DNA from: Cognatilysobacter terrigena
GTDB lineage: Bacteria > Pseudomonadota > Gammaproteobacteria > Xanthomonadales > Xanthomonadaceae
Assembly: GCF_004361065.1 (NCBI RefSeq)
Contig: NZ_SELT01000027.1
Span: 1 to 37,699 of the forward strand
Reading direction: 5' to 3'
DNA: 37,699 nt
Below are positions 1 through 7,908 of this stretch, piece by piece (the first letter of the stretch is position 1; every line of letters starts with the position of its first letter). A model generated the notes under the pieces. It worked only from the letters and a program-made list of their open reading frames with translations, was not told the origin of the DNA and made no database searches. The position numbers and the translations under genes were made by a program.

Positions 1-22
1 ATTTCCCCAACCTTGCACGACC

Positions 23-56
23 TTGGCCCGCGTTCTCCGACGCGGGCCAATTTTTT
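23..56 (+). terminator. Rho-independent terminator of a gene left of the window
   Basis: A perfect 10-bp stem (TTGGCCCGCG with CGCGGGCCAA) and an 8-nt loop are followed by TTTTTT. The T run lies on the right, so it ends plus-strand transcription entering from outside the window. The stem could also slow the minus-strand operon whose last gene stops at 86, but there is no T run in that direction. Confidence 0.85.
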
Positions 57-85
57 GGTGCGCGACGAAGCGCGACCGACGCGTG

Positions 86-910
86 TTACGGCGCGACGAC
101 CTTGAGCGTCTTCGTCACCTGCCACACGCCGTTGACGCGCCTGACCTCGAGCGTCTTGTACTTCGCCCACATGCGGTGGTGATAGGCGCTGTACTCGATC
201 GTGCCGGCGTCGGGCGCGGTGGGGCGGAAATGATCGACGTCGACCATCGTCGCCTTCTTCTTCGACGGCGGATGCACCGAGCCGGTGTCTTCGTCGGCGA
301 TGCGCTCGCAGTGCGACGCGGGCACCAGCGTCAGGCCGGGACGCGGACGCAGCGCATCGCGCACTTCGCGCGGCGCGTCGGCGCGATCGACGGCGAGGCA
401 GGCGACCGGTGTGTCGATGTCCGGCAATTCCTTTTGCAGAACCGCCTGCGCGATCGGCGTCAGTGTCGCCGCCACGCGGCCGTCGAACGGACCCGGCGCG
501 AGTTGGGGCGGCGCCGGCGTGCGGCCCGCGCGGAGGAACGCCATCACCACCACGATCACCATGCCGAACAGCAGCGCGACCTTGATCTTCGTCGCGCGTC
601 GCTGCGCCGGCGTGCGCGTGGTTTCGTCGCCGAACTGCGAGCGGAAGCTGAGCTTGGCGTCGGACGGACGCGTCGAATCGAGCAGGCCGGCATCGCGCAG
701 GATCTCGCGTGCGCGTCCGCTGTCTTCCGACTTCACGACCCAGACCGCCGGACGCTGCGCTTCGCCCTTGTCGCGATAGCTCACCGTCGTGCGGCGGCCG
801 CCCTTGTACGAGCGACCGTCGGTGATGCGTACTTCGATGTCGGCATCGCGCAGCAGTTGCGCGACACGCTCGACGTTCTCGAGTCGCGCGCTGGAAAAGA
901 CCTGGCGCAT
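86..910 (-). CDS. DUF2007-like membrane-anchored protein
   Basis: A 274-aa protein of unknown function. Residues 1-80 resemble the small DUF2007 domain (putative signal-transducing protein), with a helix rich in E/R/L and a strand ending VWVVKSED. One hydrophobic segment at about 109-126 would place a C-terminal domain of about 145 residues, which I do not recognise, on the other side of the membrane. That domain contains one or two Cys and a basic C-terminus. The ATG at 910 shares its A with the tesB stop (TGATG) and has AGGTGG just upstream, so the gene is translationally coupled to tesB. It is the last gene of the minus-strand pair. The family name rests on resemblance only. Confidence 0.7.
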   Translation of the reverse strand: MRQVFSSARLENVERVAQLLRDADIEVRITDGRSYKGGRRTTVSYRDKGEAQRPAVWVVKSEDSGRAREILRDAGLLDSTRPSDAKLSFRSQFGDETTRTPAQRRATKIKVALLFGMVIVVVMAFLRAGRTPAPPQLAPGPFDGRVAATLTPIAQAVLQKELPDIDTPVACLAVDRADAPREVRDALRPRPGLTLVPASHCERIADEDTGSVHPPSKKKATMVDVDHFRPTAPDAGTIEYSAYHHRMWAKYKTLEVRRVNGVWQVTKTLKVVAP

Positions 911-1809
911 CAGCCCACCTGCGGCTTGCGGCCGGCGTCTTCGCCGAGCACGCGGATCATGCCTTCCTGTGCGGTGCTGGCGACGAGCCGGCCGTGGCGG
1001 TCGTAGATCATGCCGCGCGCGAGTCCACGCGCATGCTGCGCGCTCGGGCTGTCGATGGAGTACAGCAGCCAGTCGTCGACGCGGAACGGACGGTGGAACC
1101 ACAGCGCGTGGTCGAGCGACGCCATCTGCACGTTCGGCTGGTAGTAGCTGATGCCGTGCGGAAACGTCGCGGTGCCGAGCAGGTGGAAGTCGGACGCGTA
1201 CGTCAGCAGCGCCCGGTGCAGTTCGGGCTCGTCGCCGACCTTGCCGCTCAGGCGGAACCACACCTGCTGGTAGGGCGGGCGCTTCGGCGGCTTGAGCTCG
1301 TCGCGCGGATACACGTGGCGGAACTCGAACGGCCCTTGGCGCGACAGCCAGCGCTGGACCTTCGTCGGCAGCTTTGCGAGCACTTCCGGCGGCACCGTGT
1401 GGTCGTGTTCGACGTCCTCGGGCTGCGGCACTTCCGGCATCGACAGCTGATGCTCGCTGCCCGATTCCTCGTGCTGGAACGACGCGGCGAGAAACAGGAT
1501 CGGCTGGCCGTGCTGGATCGCGGTGACGCGACGCACCGAGAAGCTGCCGCCGTCGCGCGTGCGGTCGACCATGTAGAGGATCGGCGCTTCGATGTCGCCG
1601 GCGCGCAGGAAATAGGCGTGCAGCGAGTGCGCGGCGCGCGGGTCCTTCGCCGAGTCCATCGTGTTCTGCGCGGCCGACAGCGCCTGGCCGAGCACCTGGC
1701 CGCCGAAGACGTACTTGGTGCCGATGTCGCGGCTCTGGCCGCGGAACACGTTGTCTTCGAGACGTTCGACCGCGAGCAGGTCGACCAGCTCGGAAACCGG
1801 GGAGGTCAT
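910..1809 (-). CDS. tesB: Acyl-CoA thioesterase II (TesB)
   Basis: A 299-aa double-hotdog thioesterase (E. coli TesB has about 286 aa) that hydrolyses medium- and long-chain acyl-CoA to free fatty acid and CoA in the cytoplasm. The N-terminal hotdog carries YVFGGQVLGQAL and HSLHAYFLRAGD; the C-terminal one carries YASDFHLL and ASLDHALWFHRPF. By alignment from memory with E. coli Asp204/Thr228/Gln278, the triad here is Asp207, Ser231 and Gln281 (in STAQEG), so Ser replaces Thr. The gene sits 60 nt from the upstream amidase and overlaps the downstream DUF2007-like gene. A TATAAT box inside a 14-bp palindrome lies just upstream (separate entry). Confidence 0.95.
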   Translation of the reverse strand: MTSPVSELVDLLAVERLEDNVFRGQSRDIGTKYVFGGQVLGQALSAAQNTMDSAKDPRAAHSLHAYFLRAGDIEAPILYMVDRTRDGGSFSVRRVTAIQHGQPILFLAASFQHEESGSEHQLSMPEVPQPEDVEHDHTVPPEVLAKLPTKVQRWLSRQGPFEFRHVYPRDELKPPKRPPYQQVWFRLSGKVGDEPELHRALLTYASDFHLLGTATFPHGISYYQPNVQMASLDHALWFHRPFRVDDWLLYSIDSPSAQHARGLARGMIYDRHGRLVASTAQEGMIRVLGEDAGRKPQVG

Positions 1810-1839
1810 GCGCGGGGATTTCCTGCGGAAAGGCCGCGA

Positions 1840-1856
1840 ATTATACCGGCCGGTAT
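1840..1856 (-). promoter_or_regulatory. tesB -10 box overlapped by a 14-bp palindrome
   Basis: Reading the minus strand, TATAAT (1845-1840) lies about 30 nt before the tesB ATG. It overlaps a perfect 14-bp palindrome, ATACCGGCCGGTAT (1843-1856). No good -35 hexamer is visible at 16-18 nt. The layout suggests an operator for a dimeric repressor or an activator-dependent promoter; the regulator is unknown. Confidence 0.5.
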
Positions 1857-1869
1857 GGGGTGGCCCGGG

Positions 1870-2454
1870 TCAGGGCGCGGGCGTGTTCAGGCGCTGCAGC
1901 GGCACGTTCGCCAGCACGTGGTCCCACGGGAACAGCGGGCCGGGGTCGCGCTTGCGATGGACCTGCTTGGTCGGATCGTCGCTGGCCTCGACCATCGTGG
2001 TGTCGAGGTCTTCGTGGCCCGCGATGAAGCGCAGGGTGGGGTGGTCGGCAGCGAGCCGCTTCAACAGCGCGACGAGCGTGTCGATCTGCGCCGGGGTATA
2101 GGGCTCGGTCATCGCCTGGTGATCGGCGTCGAGCCAGCGCGGATAGCGGCCGGAATTGACGATCTCGATGCCGATCGACCGCGGGTTGTAGCCGCGCGTG
2201 TGGTGCGCAATGCGGTCGATCGCGACGTACTGGTGCAGCGAGCCGTCGCGGTCGATGTAGTAGTGGCCGCTGTTGCCGGTGCCGCTGTCGGGATACAGCA
2301 CCTTCTCGCCGAACGTGCGCGATTCCGCGAGCGTCGGCACTTCAGTGCAGTGGATGACGACGAGGTCGACCTGCGACAGCGGCCGCGACGCGAGGCGCGA
2401 CTCGTACGGAAGCGGTTCGACGTGGACGGGCAGGGACGGCAGGTCGGGCAGCAT
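1870..2454 (-). CDS. N-acetylmuramoyl-L-alanine amidase (Amidase_2, AmpD/AmiD type)
   Basis: A 194-aa zinc amidase that cleaves the bond between MurNAc (or anhydroMurNAc) and L-Ala in muropeptides. The Amidase_2 fold fills almost the whole protein. Likely zinc ligands are His35 (VVIHCTEV), His147 (AGHEDLD) and Asp170 (KRDPGP), with the conserved IGIEIVN segment in between. No signal peptide or lipobox is seen, which favours a cytoplasmic, AmpD-like role in wall recycling. The sequence is not close enough to E. coli AmpD for me to assign the symbol. The start is the ATG at 2454; the divergent MOSC gene starts 86 nt away. Confidence 0.88.
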   Translation of the reverse strand: MLPDLPSLPVHVEPLPYESRLASRPLSQVDLVVIHCTEVPTLAESRTFGEKVLYPDSGTGNSGHYYIDRDGSLHQYVAIDRIAHHTRGYNPRSIGIEIVNSGRYPRWLDADHQAMTEPYTPAQIDTLVALLKRLAADHPTLRFIAGHEDLDTTMVEASDDPTKQVHRKRDPGPLFPWDHVLANVPLQRLNTPAP

Positions 2455-2540
2455 GCGGCCGATGCTAACCGGTCGCGGCCGCCGCGACGGCGCGCCTCGA
2501 CACTGCGGCCTCGCTCACGACCGCCGGCTACGATCGCCGA

Positions 2541-3038
2541 ATGAACCGCTTTTCCGACCGCTCGCTGCTCGGCGCGCTGATGAGCCGTTTCCCCCGCGAC
2601 GGGCGCGTCGACTGGCTCGGCGTGCGGCCCGCGCGCGACGCGCCGGTCGTGCCGCGCGATGCGGTCGAGGCGATCGCGGAGAAAGGCCTCGTCGGCGACC
2701 GCTATGCGGGCGGCAGCGGCAAGCGCGGCGTCACGCTGTTGCAGGCCGAGCACATCCCGGTGATCGCGCAACTCGCAGGGCTCGACGCCATCGATCCATC
2801 GGTGTTCCGGCGCAACGTCGTCGTCAGCGGCATTCCGCTGATTGCGCTCAAGGGCCGGCGCTTCCGCATCGGCGACGTGCTGCTCGAAGGCACCGGCCCC
2901 TGCGATCCGTGTTCGAAGATGGAAGTGGCACTGGGCGAGGGCGGCTACAACGCGATGCGCGGCCACGGCGGGCTGTGCGCGCGCATCGTCGAGGGCGGGA
3001 CGATCCGCCTCGGCGATGCCGTCATGGCGGTCGACTGA
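2541..3038 (+). CDS. MOSC domain-containing protein
   Basis: A 165-aa protein made of a single MOSC domain, the molybdenum-cofactor sulfurase C-terminal fold found in molybdenum enzymes such as YiiM-type reductases of N-hydroxylated compounds. It shows GLVGDRYAGG, the central RRNVVVSG segment, and Cys121/Cys124 in GPCDPCSKME, where a conserved Cys is the expected molybdenum ligand. The GHGGLCARI motif follows. It lacks the N-terminal beta-barrel and ferredoxin domains of longer relatives, so it probably needs a partner. The next gene follows after 55 nt on the same strand. The substrate is unknown. Confidence 0.9.
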   Translation: MNRFSDRSLLGALMSRFPRDGRVDWLGVRPARDAPVVPRDAVEAIAEKGLVGDRYAGGSGKRGVTLLQAEHIPVIAQLAGLDAIDPSVFRRNVVVSGIPLIALKGRRFRIGDVLLEGTGPCDPCSKMEVALGEGGYNAMRGHGGLCARIVEGGTIRLGDAVMAVD

Positions 3039-3093
3039 CGCGCCGGCCGCGCGGACCGGCGACAATGACGGTCTTTCCCGCCTTCCGGACGTC

Positions 3094-3618
3094 ATGCGCG
3101 GCCACTGCATTCTTTCCCACGGCTTCGAGAGCGGCCCGGACGCCACCAAGGTGACGGCGCTGGCCGACGTCGCCGGACGCCTGGGCTTCACGCACGAGCG
3201 GCCCGACTACACCGACCTCGACGCGATGCGCGAGGTCAGCCCGTTGGGCGATGTCGCCGCCCGCGTCGAGCGCTTGCGCGGCCTCGTGCGCGACGCATCG
3301 GCACGCGGCCCCGTCGTGCTCGCCGGCTCCAGCCTCGGCGCCTGGATCAGCGGGCGCGTGTCGCTGGAGCACGACGTCGCCGGCCTGTTCCTGATGGCGC
3401 CGCCGGTGCGCCTCGATGCGAAGCATCCGCTCGACGCCGCGCACGTGCCGACGTCGATCATCCACGGCTGGGACGACGAACTGATTCCCGCCGACGATGT
3501 GGTCGCCTGGTCGCACAAGCGACGCGCCACGCTGCTGCTGGTCGACGACTCGCACCGGCTTTCCCACCATGTCGAGGCGAGTGCCCACGCGTTCGCCACG
3601 CTGCTTCAAAGGCTCTGA
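3094..3618 (+). CDS. Small alpha/beta hydrolase (YqiA/UPF0227-like)
   Basis: A 174-aa minimal alpha/beta hydrolase, probably a cytoplasmic esterase. The oxyanion segment SHGFESGPDATK is at 8-19. The nucleophile elbow GSSLG (78-82) puts Ser80 as nucleophile, with Asp127 or Asp128 (HGWDDELI) and His154 (DDSHRLS) completing the triad. The lid is very short, as in YqiA-type esterases. The ATG at 3094 begins directly with the first beta strand; the frame is open further upstream, but that part overlaps the MOSC gene and does not look like protein. It ends 3 nt before rlmL. The substrate is unknown. Confidence 0.88.
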   Translation: MRGHCILSHGFESGPDATKVTALADVAGRLGFTHERPDYTDLDAMREVSPLGDVAARVERLRGLVRDASARGPVVLAGSSLGAWISGRVSLEHDVAGLFLMAPPVRLDAKHPLDAAHVPTSIIHGWDDELIPADDVVAWSHKRRATLLLVDDSHRLSHHVEASAHAFATLLQRL

Positions 3619-3621
3619 CCG

Positions 3622-5859
3622 ATGCGTTTCTTCGCCAGCTGCGGCAAGGGCCTCGAATACCTGCTCGTCGACGAGCTGATCGCGCTCGGCTGCAAGCACG
3701 CGACTGCGACCACAGCCGGTGCGAACGTCGAAGGCACGCTCGCCGATGCGCAGCGTGCGGTGATGTGGTCGCGCCTCGCCAGCCGCATCCTGTGGCCGAT
3801 CGCGGAGTTCGACTGCCCGGACGAGCAAGCGCTCTACGCGGGTGCGTCGAAGGTCGACTGGACGCAGCACGTCGCGCCGCGTTCGACGATCGCCGTCGAT
3901 GCGCACGTTGGCGGCAGCGGCATCAACCACGCGCAGTACGCCGCGCAACGCGTGAAGGACGCGGTCGTCGACACGCTGCGCGCGCAGACGGGCTCGCGTC
4001 CCGATGTCGATCTCGACGTCCCTGACGTGCGCATCAACCTCGTCGTGCGCAAGAACCGCGCGATCCTGTCGATCGACCTGTCCGGCGCGCCGATGCATCG
4101 CCGCGGCTGGCGTCGCAAGCAGGTCGATGCGCCGCTGAAGGAAAACCTCGCGGCCGCCGTGCTGATGCGCGGCCGCTGGATGGACGCGTATCGCGACGGT
4201 GGTGCACTGCTCGACCCCATGTGCGGCAGCGGCACGCTGTTGATCGAGGGCGCGCTCATGGCCGCGGACGTCGCGCCGGGCTTGCTGCGCCACGGCGACG
4301 ATGCGCCGACGCGCTGGCCGGGCTTCGACACGACCACGTGGGCCGACATCCGCGTCGACGCGATCCGTCGTGAAGCGGAAGGTCGCGCGGCGCTGCGCCC
4401 TGCGTTCTTCGGTCGCGATCTCGACCCCGCCGCGGTACGTGCGGCGAGCGACAACGCGATCACCGCCGGCCTCGTCGACGTCATCGCATTCGAGGTCGGC
4501 GATGTGCGCACGCTGTCCGCACCGCCGTGGCGCGCGGCGGGTTCGGCGTATCGGGGCAGCAGTGATGCGCCGATCGCGACCGCGGATAGCGCGACGGCTT
4601 CGCCCGATAGCAATGCAGCGACACCCGCAGGCCTCGTTGCCTGCAATCCACCGTATGACGCACGTCTCGCGGCAGATCCGGCCCTGTACCGCGCGCTCGG
4701 CGATGCGTTGCGCCGCACCGTGCCGACCTGGCGCGCGAGCCTGCTGTGCGGCGACGAATCGCTTGCACGGGCCACCGGCCTGCGCGCGAAGAAGACCTAT
4801 CGCCTGTTCAACGGCGCGATCGAAACGGTGCTGCTCACCGTCGATCCGATCGGCCCGGTGCGCGAGACCGCGAACACGGACGCACCGAGCGTGTTGTCGC
4901 CCGGTGCGGAGATGGTCGCGAATCGCCTGCGCAAGAATCTCAAGCGCCTGAAGGCGTGGCGCGAGCGCGAGGGCGTCACCTGTTTCCGCGCCTACGACGC
5001 CGACCTGCCCGAGTACTCGGCCGCGATCGATGTCTACACCACCGACGAACGCGAGCCGCGCATGTTCCTGCATGTGCAGGAATACGCGGCGCCCGCGGAC
5101 CTTCCGGAAGCCGACACGCGCCGCCGTCGCAACGAATTGCTCGCCGCCGCGCGCGAGGTGTTCGCCGTGCCGCGCGAGAACGTCGCGCTGAAGACCCGCG
5201 AACGTGGCAAGGGTGGCAGCAAGTACGGCCACTTCGATCGTCGCGGCGAGTTCATCGTCGTGCGCGAAGGCCGCGCGCATCTGCGCGTGAACCTGTTCGA
5301 TTACCTCGACACTGGCCTGTTCCTCGACCATCGGCCGATGCGCCTGCGCCTGTTCGAGGAAGCGAACGACACGCGCTTCCTCAACCTCTTCGCCTATACC
5401 GGCGCGGCGACGGTGCACGCGGCGCTCGGCGGTGCGCGTTCGACGACGACGGTCGATCTCTCCGCAACGTACCTACAGTGGTGCGCGGACAACCTGCAGG
5501 AAAGCGGCGTGGGCGGCGCGCGCCATCGCCTCGTGCAGGCCGATGCGATCGCGTGGCTCGAGAGCGACACCGGCCAGTACGACCTCGTGTTCTGCGATCC
5601 GCCGACGTTCTCGAACTCCAAGCGCGCTGGCGACTTCGACGTGCAGGCCTCGCACGTGCGCCTGCTGCGCGCGGCGGTCGCGCGTCTGGCGCCGGGTGGC
5701 GTGCTGTATTTCTCGAACAACTACCGCCGCTTCAAGCTCGACGAAGCCGCGGTCGGCGCGTTCGCGCACGTCGAGGACATCAGCGCGTCGACCCTCCCGC
5801 CCGATTTCGAGCGCGATGCGAAGATCCACCGCTGCTGGCGGATCACCGCGCGCGGCTGA
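3622..5859 (+). CDS. rlmL: Bifunctional 23S rRNA methyltransferase RlmKL
   Basis: A 745-aa fusion (E. coli RlmKL has 702 aa) that makes m2G2445 (RlmL half) and m7G2069 (RlmK half) in 23S rRNA with S-adenosylmethionine. The N-terminus is a THUMP domain (about 45-160). The RlmL methyltransferase has [10 protein letters not shown] near 198 and NPPYDARL near 341. The RlmK methyltransferase has [14 protein letters not shown] near 588 and [11 protein letters not shown] near 658. An Ala/Ser/Asp-rich insert at about 303-336, just before the NPPY motif, looks like a disordered loop and accounts for much of the extra length. The ATG at 3622 follows the hydrolase stop by 3 nt, suggesting an operon. Confidence 0.96.
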   Translation: MRFFASCGKGLEYLLVDELIALGCKHATATTAGANVEGTLADAQRAVMWSRLASRILWPIAEFDCPDEQALYAGASKVDWTQHVAPRSTIAVDAHVGGSGINHAQYAAQRVKDAVVDTLRAQTGSRPDVDLDVPDVRINLVVRKNRAILSIDLSGAPMHRRGWRRKQVDAPLKENLAAAVLMRGRWMDAYRDGGALLDPMCGSGTLLIEGALMAADVAPGLLRHGDDAPTRWPGFDTTTWADIRVDAIRREAEGRAALRPAFFGRDLDPAAVRAASDNAITAGLVDVIAFEVGDVRTLSAPPWRAAGSAYRGSSDAPIATADSATASPDSNAATPAGLVACNPPYDARLAADPALYRALGDALRRTVPTWRASLLCGDESLARATGLRAKKTYRLFNGAIETVLLTVDPIGPVRETANTDAPSVLSPGAEMVANRLRKNLKRLKAWREREGVTCFRAYDADLPEYSAAIDVYTTDEREPRMFLHVQEYAAPADLPEADTRRRRNELLAAAREVFAVPRENVALKTRERGKGGSKYGHFDRRGEFIVVREGRAHLRVNLFDYLDTGLFLDHRPMRLRLFEEANDTRFLNLFAYTGAATVHAALGGARSTTTVDLSATYLQWCADNLQESGVGGARHRLVQADAIAWLESDTGQYDLVFCDPPTFSNSKRAGDFDVQASHVRLLRAAVARLAPGGVLYFSNNYRRFKLDEAAVGAFAHVEDISASTLPPDFERDAKIHRCWRITARG

Positions 5860-5917
5860 GCCGGCCGGCGTCACGGATGGAACGAAACGTGCGCCTCGTG
5901 CGCACTACGCTTTAGTG

Positions 5918-5942
5918 GATGCGCCGCCATTCTTGGCGCATC
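5918..5942 (+). other. Inverted repeat between rlmL and the pirin gene
   Basis: A perfect 8-bp stem (GATGCGCC with GGCGCATC) and a 9-nt loop end 20 nt before the pirin ATG. No T run follows, so it is a weak terminator at best. It could be a leader hairpin. Confidence 0.35.
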
Positions 5943-5962
5943 GCACTTCGCTGGAGCCGTCC

Positions 5963-6790
5963 ATGTCCCGTCCCGCCCGCATTTCCCGCGTTACCACCGG
6001 CATGCCGGCGTCCGACGGCGCTGGCGTCAAGCTCACGCGCGTCATCGGCACGCCGCAGCTCGACCTGCTCGATCCGTTCCTGATGCTCGACGAGTTCGGC
6101 ACCGACCGGCCGCAGGATTACCTCGCCGGTTTCCCCGACCATCCGCATCGCGGCTTCGAAACCGTCACCTACATGCTCGACGGCCGCATGCGCCATCGCG
6201 ACAACCACGGCAACGAAGGCGTGCTGGTGCCCGGCAGCGTGCAGTGGATGACGGCCGGTCGCGGCCTCGTGCACTCTGAAATGCCGGAGCAACAGGAAGG
6301 CCGCATGCGCGGCTTCCAGCTGTGGGTGAACCTGCCGGCGCGCGACAAGATGAGCGAGCCGAAGTACCAGGAATTTGCGCCCGAGCGCATTCCGGTCGCG
6401 CAGCCCGTGCCGGGCGTGTCGGTGAAGGTGATCGCGGGTGAGGTCGACGGCGCTGTCGGGCCGATCGTGCAGCCGGCGACGTCACCGGTATATCTGGATA
6501 TCGCGCTGGATGACGGCGCGTCGTGGTCGTACACGCTGCCGGACGGGCACGCGGGCTTCGTCTATGCGTACGAAGGGGATGTCGACGTCGGCGACCAGCA
6601 CCTGCGCACGAAGCAGCTCGGCGTGCTCGACGGTGAAGTCGTGTCGTTCGCGGCGAAGGGCGCCGCGCGCGTGCTGCTGGTGGCGGGACGTCCGCTGCGC
6701 GAACCGGTCGCGCGCTACGGCCCGTTCGTGATGAACACGCGCGCGGAGCTCGAGCAGGCCTTCGCGGATTACCAGGCCGGCCGCTTCTGA
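5963..6790 (+). CDS. Pirin family bicupin protein
   Basis: A 275-aa pirin, a bicupin iron protein; some members have quercetinase activity and others act as redox or metabolic regulators. The N-terminal cupin has all four expected metal ligands: His60 and His62 (HPHRGFET), His104 and Glu106 (GLVHSEMPE). The C-terminal cupin (about 160-260) includes the GFVYAYEGDVDVG segment. The ATG at 5963 is chosen because the typical pirin start (ARISRVTTG) follows directly; the upstream open frame overlaps rlmL. It converges on the exported-protein gene ending at 6828. The substrate cannot be told from sequence. Confidence 0.92.
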   Translation: MSRPARISRVTTGMPASDGAGVKLTRVIGTPQLDLLDPFLMLDEFGTDRPQDYLAGFPDHPHRGFETVTYMLDGRMRHRDNHGNEGVLVPGSVQWMTAGRGLVHSEMPEQQEGRMRGFQLWVNLPARDKMSEPKYQEFAPERIPVAQPVPGVSVKVIAGEVDGAVGPIVQPATSPVYLDIALDDGASWSYTLPDGHAGFVYAYEGDVDVGDQHLRTKQLGVLDGEVVSFAAKGAARVLLVAGRPLREPVARYGPFVMNTRAELEQAFADYQAGRF

Positions 6791-6798
6791 GAAAGCGA

Positions 6799-6815
6799 CC
6801 GGGCGCGATGCCCGG
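6799..6815. terminator. Weak bidirectional hairpin between convergent genes
   Basis: CCGGGC and GCCCGG form a 6-bp stem around a 5-nt loop in the 37-nt gap between the pirin stop (6790) and the converging gene's stop (6828). There is no T run on either side, so termination would be weak. Confidence 0.35.
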
Positions 6816-6827
6816 CCGTTCGCAGCA

Positions 6828-7286
6828 CTACTTGCTCGTCAGCTGTGCGCCGCCGCCGGCCTGGAAGCGTATCGCGCTGGCCTGCGTGATCGCGCCCGCG
6901 AGGTCGTCCTTCGACCTCGCCTGGATCCACAGGTACGCGACGCGGCCGTCCGACAGCGGAATCGCCGTCTCGCGCGCCTGCACGTCCGGCTGGCCCGCGA
7001 GTTCGCTGCGATACCAGTAGGTGTCGCGGCCGTCGATCTTCACTTCTTCGGCGCGATCACCGCGGTTCGGTTTGAACGGCGTCTGCGCGGCGATGTAGAG
7101 GCCGAAGGCCTCGCTGCCGTCCGCGCGCATGGCGCGGCAGAACTGCGAGCCGCCTGCGGTTTTCGTTTCCCAGGTGAGTCCGCTGTCGGCGGGAAGCGTC
7201 GGGCAGGTCGTGGTGGCCTGAGCGTGCGCGTAGCTCCCCATCGCGAGCAGCGCGAAGCCGATCGATGCGCGAATGGTCTTGACCAT
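6828..7286 (-). CDS. Small exported protein of unknown function
   Basis: A 152-aa protein with a Sec signal peptide (MVKTIRASIGFALLAMGSY, then AHA as likely cleavage site near residue 22). The mature part of about 130 residues has two Cys (about 28 and 50) that could form a disulfide, and a beta-rich pattern (DTYWYRSEL, RVAYLWIQARS). I do not recognise the family. The start at 7286 is supported by GGGGAA six nt upstream and by the signal peptide; a longer frame adds residues with no function I can see. It has its own promoter (7331-7359). It is the only gene identified here that ends in TAG. Confidence 0.75.
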   Translation of the reverse strand: MVKTIRASIGFALLAMGSYAHAQATTTCPTLPADSGLTWETKTAGGSQFCRAMRADGSEAFGLYIAAQTPFKPNRGDRAEEVKIDGRDTYWYRSELAGQPDVQARETAIPLSDGRVAYLWIQARSKDDLAGAITQASAIRFQAGGGAQLTSK

Positions 7287-7330
7287 GTTGTTCCCCAGCG
7301 TGCCGCGGCGAAGGCCGCGACCACAGCCCG

Positions 7331-7359
7331 AACATAGCCCTAACACAAGCGCTTGACAA
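7331..7359 (-). promoter_or_regulatory. Sigma-70 promoter with internal palindrome
   Basis: On the minus strand TTGTCA (7359-7354), a 17-nt spacer and TATGTT (7336-7331) form a good sigma-70 promoter 45 nt before the ATG at 7286. A perfect 10-bp palindrome, CAAGCGCTTG (7346-7355), overlaps the -35 edge and spacer, so repression is possible. Confidence 0.6.
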
Positions 7360-7411
7360 ATGATCCGTGTTCAGGCTGGAGCGTGTCCCGCCTGTCATGC
7401 CGCACTGCGTC

Positions 7412-7448
7412 AAAAATCGACGCGCCGGGTCATGCCCGCCGGCGCGTC
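7412..7448 (-). terminator. Rho-independent terminator after the lipoprotein gene
   Basis: On the minus strand GACGCGCCGG, a 10-nt loop and CCGGCGCGTC form a perfect 10-bp stem followed by GATTTTT. It lies 18 nt past the stop of the lipoprotein gene (7467) and separates it from the promoter of the exported protein. Confidence 0.85.
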
Positions 7449-7466
7449 GCGGGCCCTACGGCCGCT

Positions 7467-7850
7467 TCAGCGGCGGTCGACGCGGATCGTGGCGTTCGGC
7501 GGCGAGGCGAAGTCGAGCTTCACCAGGACCAGCGACCAGGTCGACCCGAGCTCGGCCGAGGGCGCCTTCAGGGAATCGAGCACCACGTCGTGGGCCATGC
7601 CGCCCATCGAATGGCGGAACGCCACGATCGCCGTGCCGGCCTGGATGCACTGGACGTCGGGGCGGCACCGGGAGTCGCTGGTGACGCCGACGTAGGTGAG
7701 CGTCGTGGCATCCGGCAGCGTCACGGTTTCGCCCGCGGCAAGCGTGACCGGCGTGCCGGCGGCGAGCGTGCGGCCGCCTGAGCCGGCGCCTGCGGAGGCG
7801 CAACCGGCGAGCAGGAGCAGCGGAAGGAAAGCGGTCGCGAAACGGGGCAT
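7467..7850 (-). CDS. Small lipoprotein of unknown function
   Basis: A 127-aa predicted lipoprotein. The signal peptide MPRFATAFLPLLLLAGC has lipobox LAGC with Cys17 as the acylated residue, so the protein is expected in the periplasm on the inner or outer membrane. The mature domain has a VTLAAGETVTLPD strand pair and the segment SRCRPDVQC, a close Cys pair that may form a disulfide. The C-terminus (WSLVLVKLDFAS) looks like a beta sandwich edge. The precise family is not recognised. It follows the phosphatase gene by 58 nt on the same strand and is followed by a strong terminator. Confidence 0.75.
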   Translation of the reverse strand: MPRFATAFLPLLLLAGCASAGAGSGGRTLAAGTPVTLAAGETVTLPDATTLTYVGVTSDSRCRPDVQCIQAGTAIVAFRHSMGGMAHDVVLDSLKAPSAELGSTWSLVLVKLDFASPPNATIRVDRR

Positions 7851-7908
7851 GGCCGACTCCAGGGAAGTGGAAGGCGTCGAGCCTAGCCGGCGGTATGTCG
7901 TCGCGCGT

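Noticed and set aside
3022-5418. Long minus-strand open frame over the hydrolase and rlmL
   Set aside because: It is an antisense shadow; the plus strand encodes recognisable enzymes.
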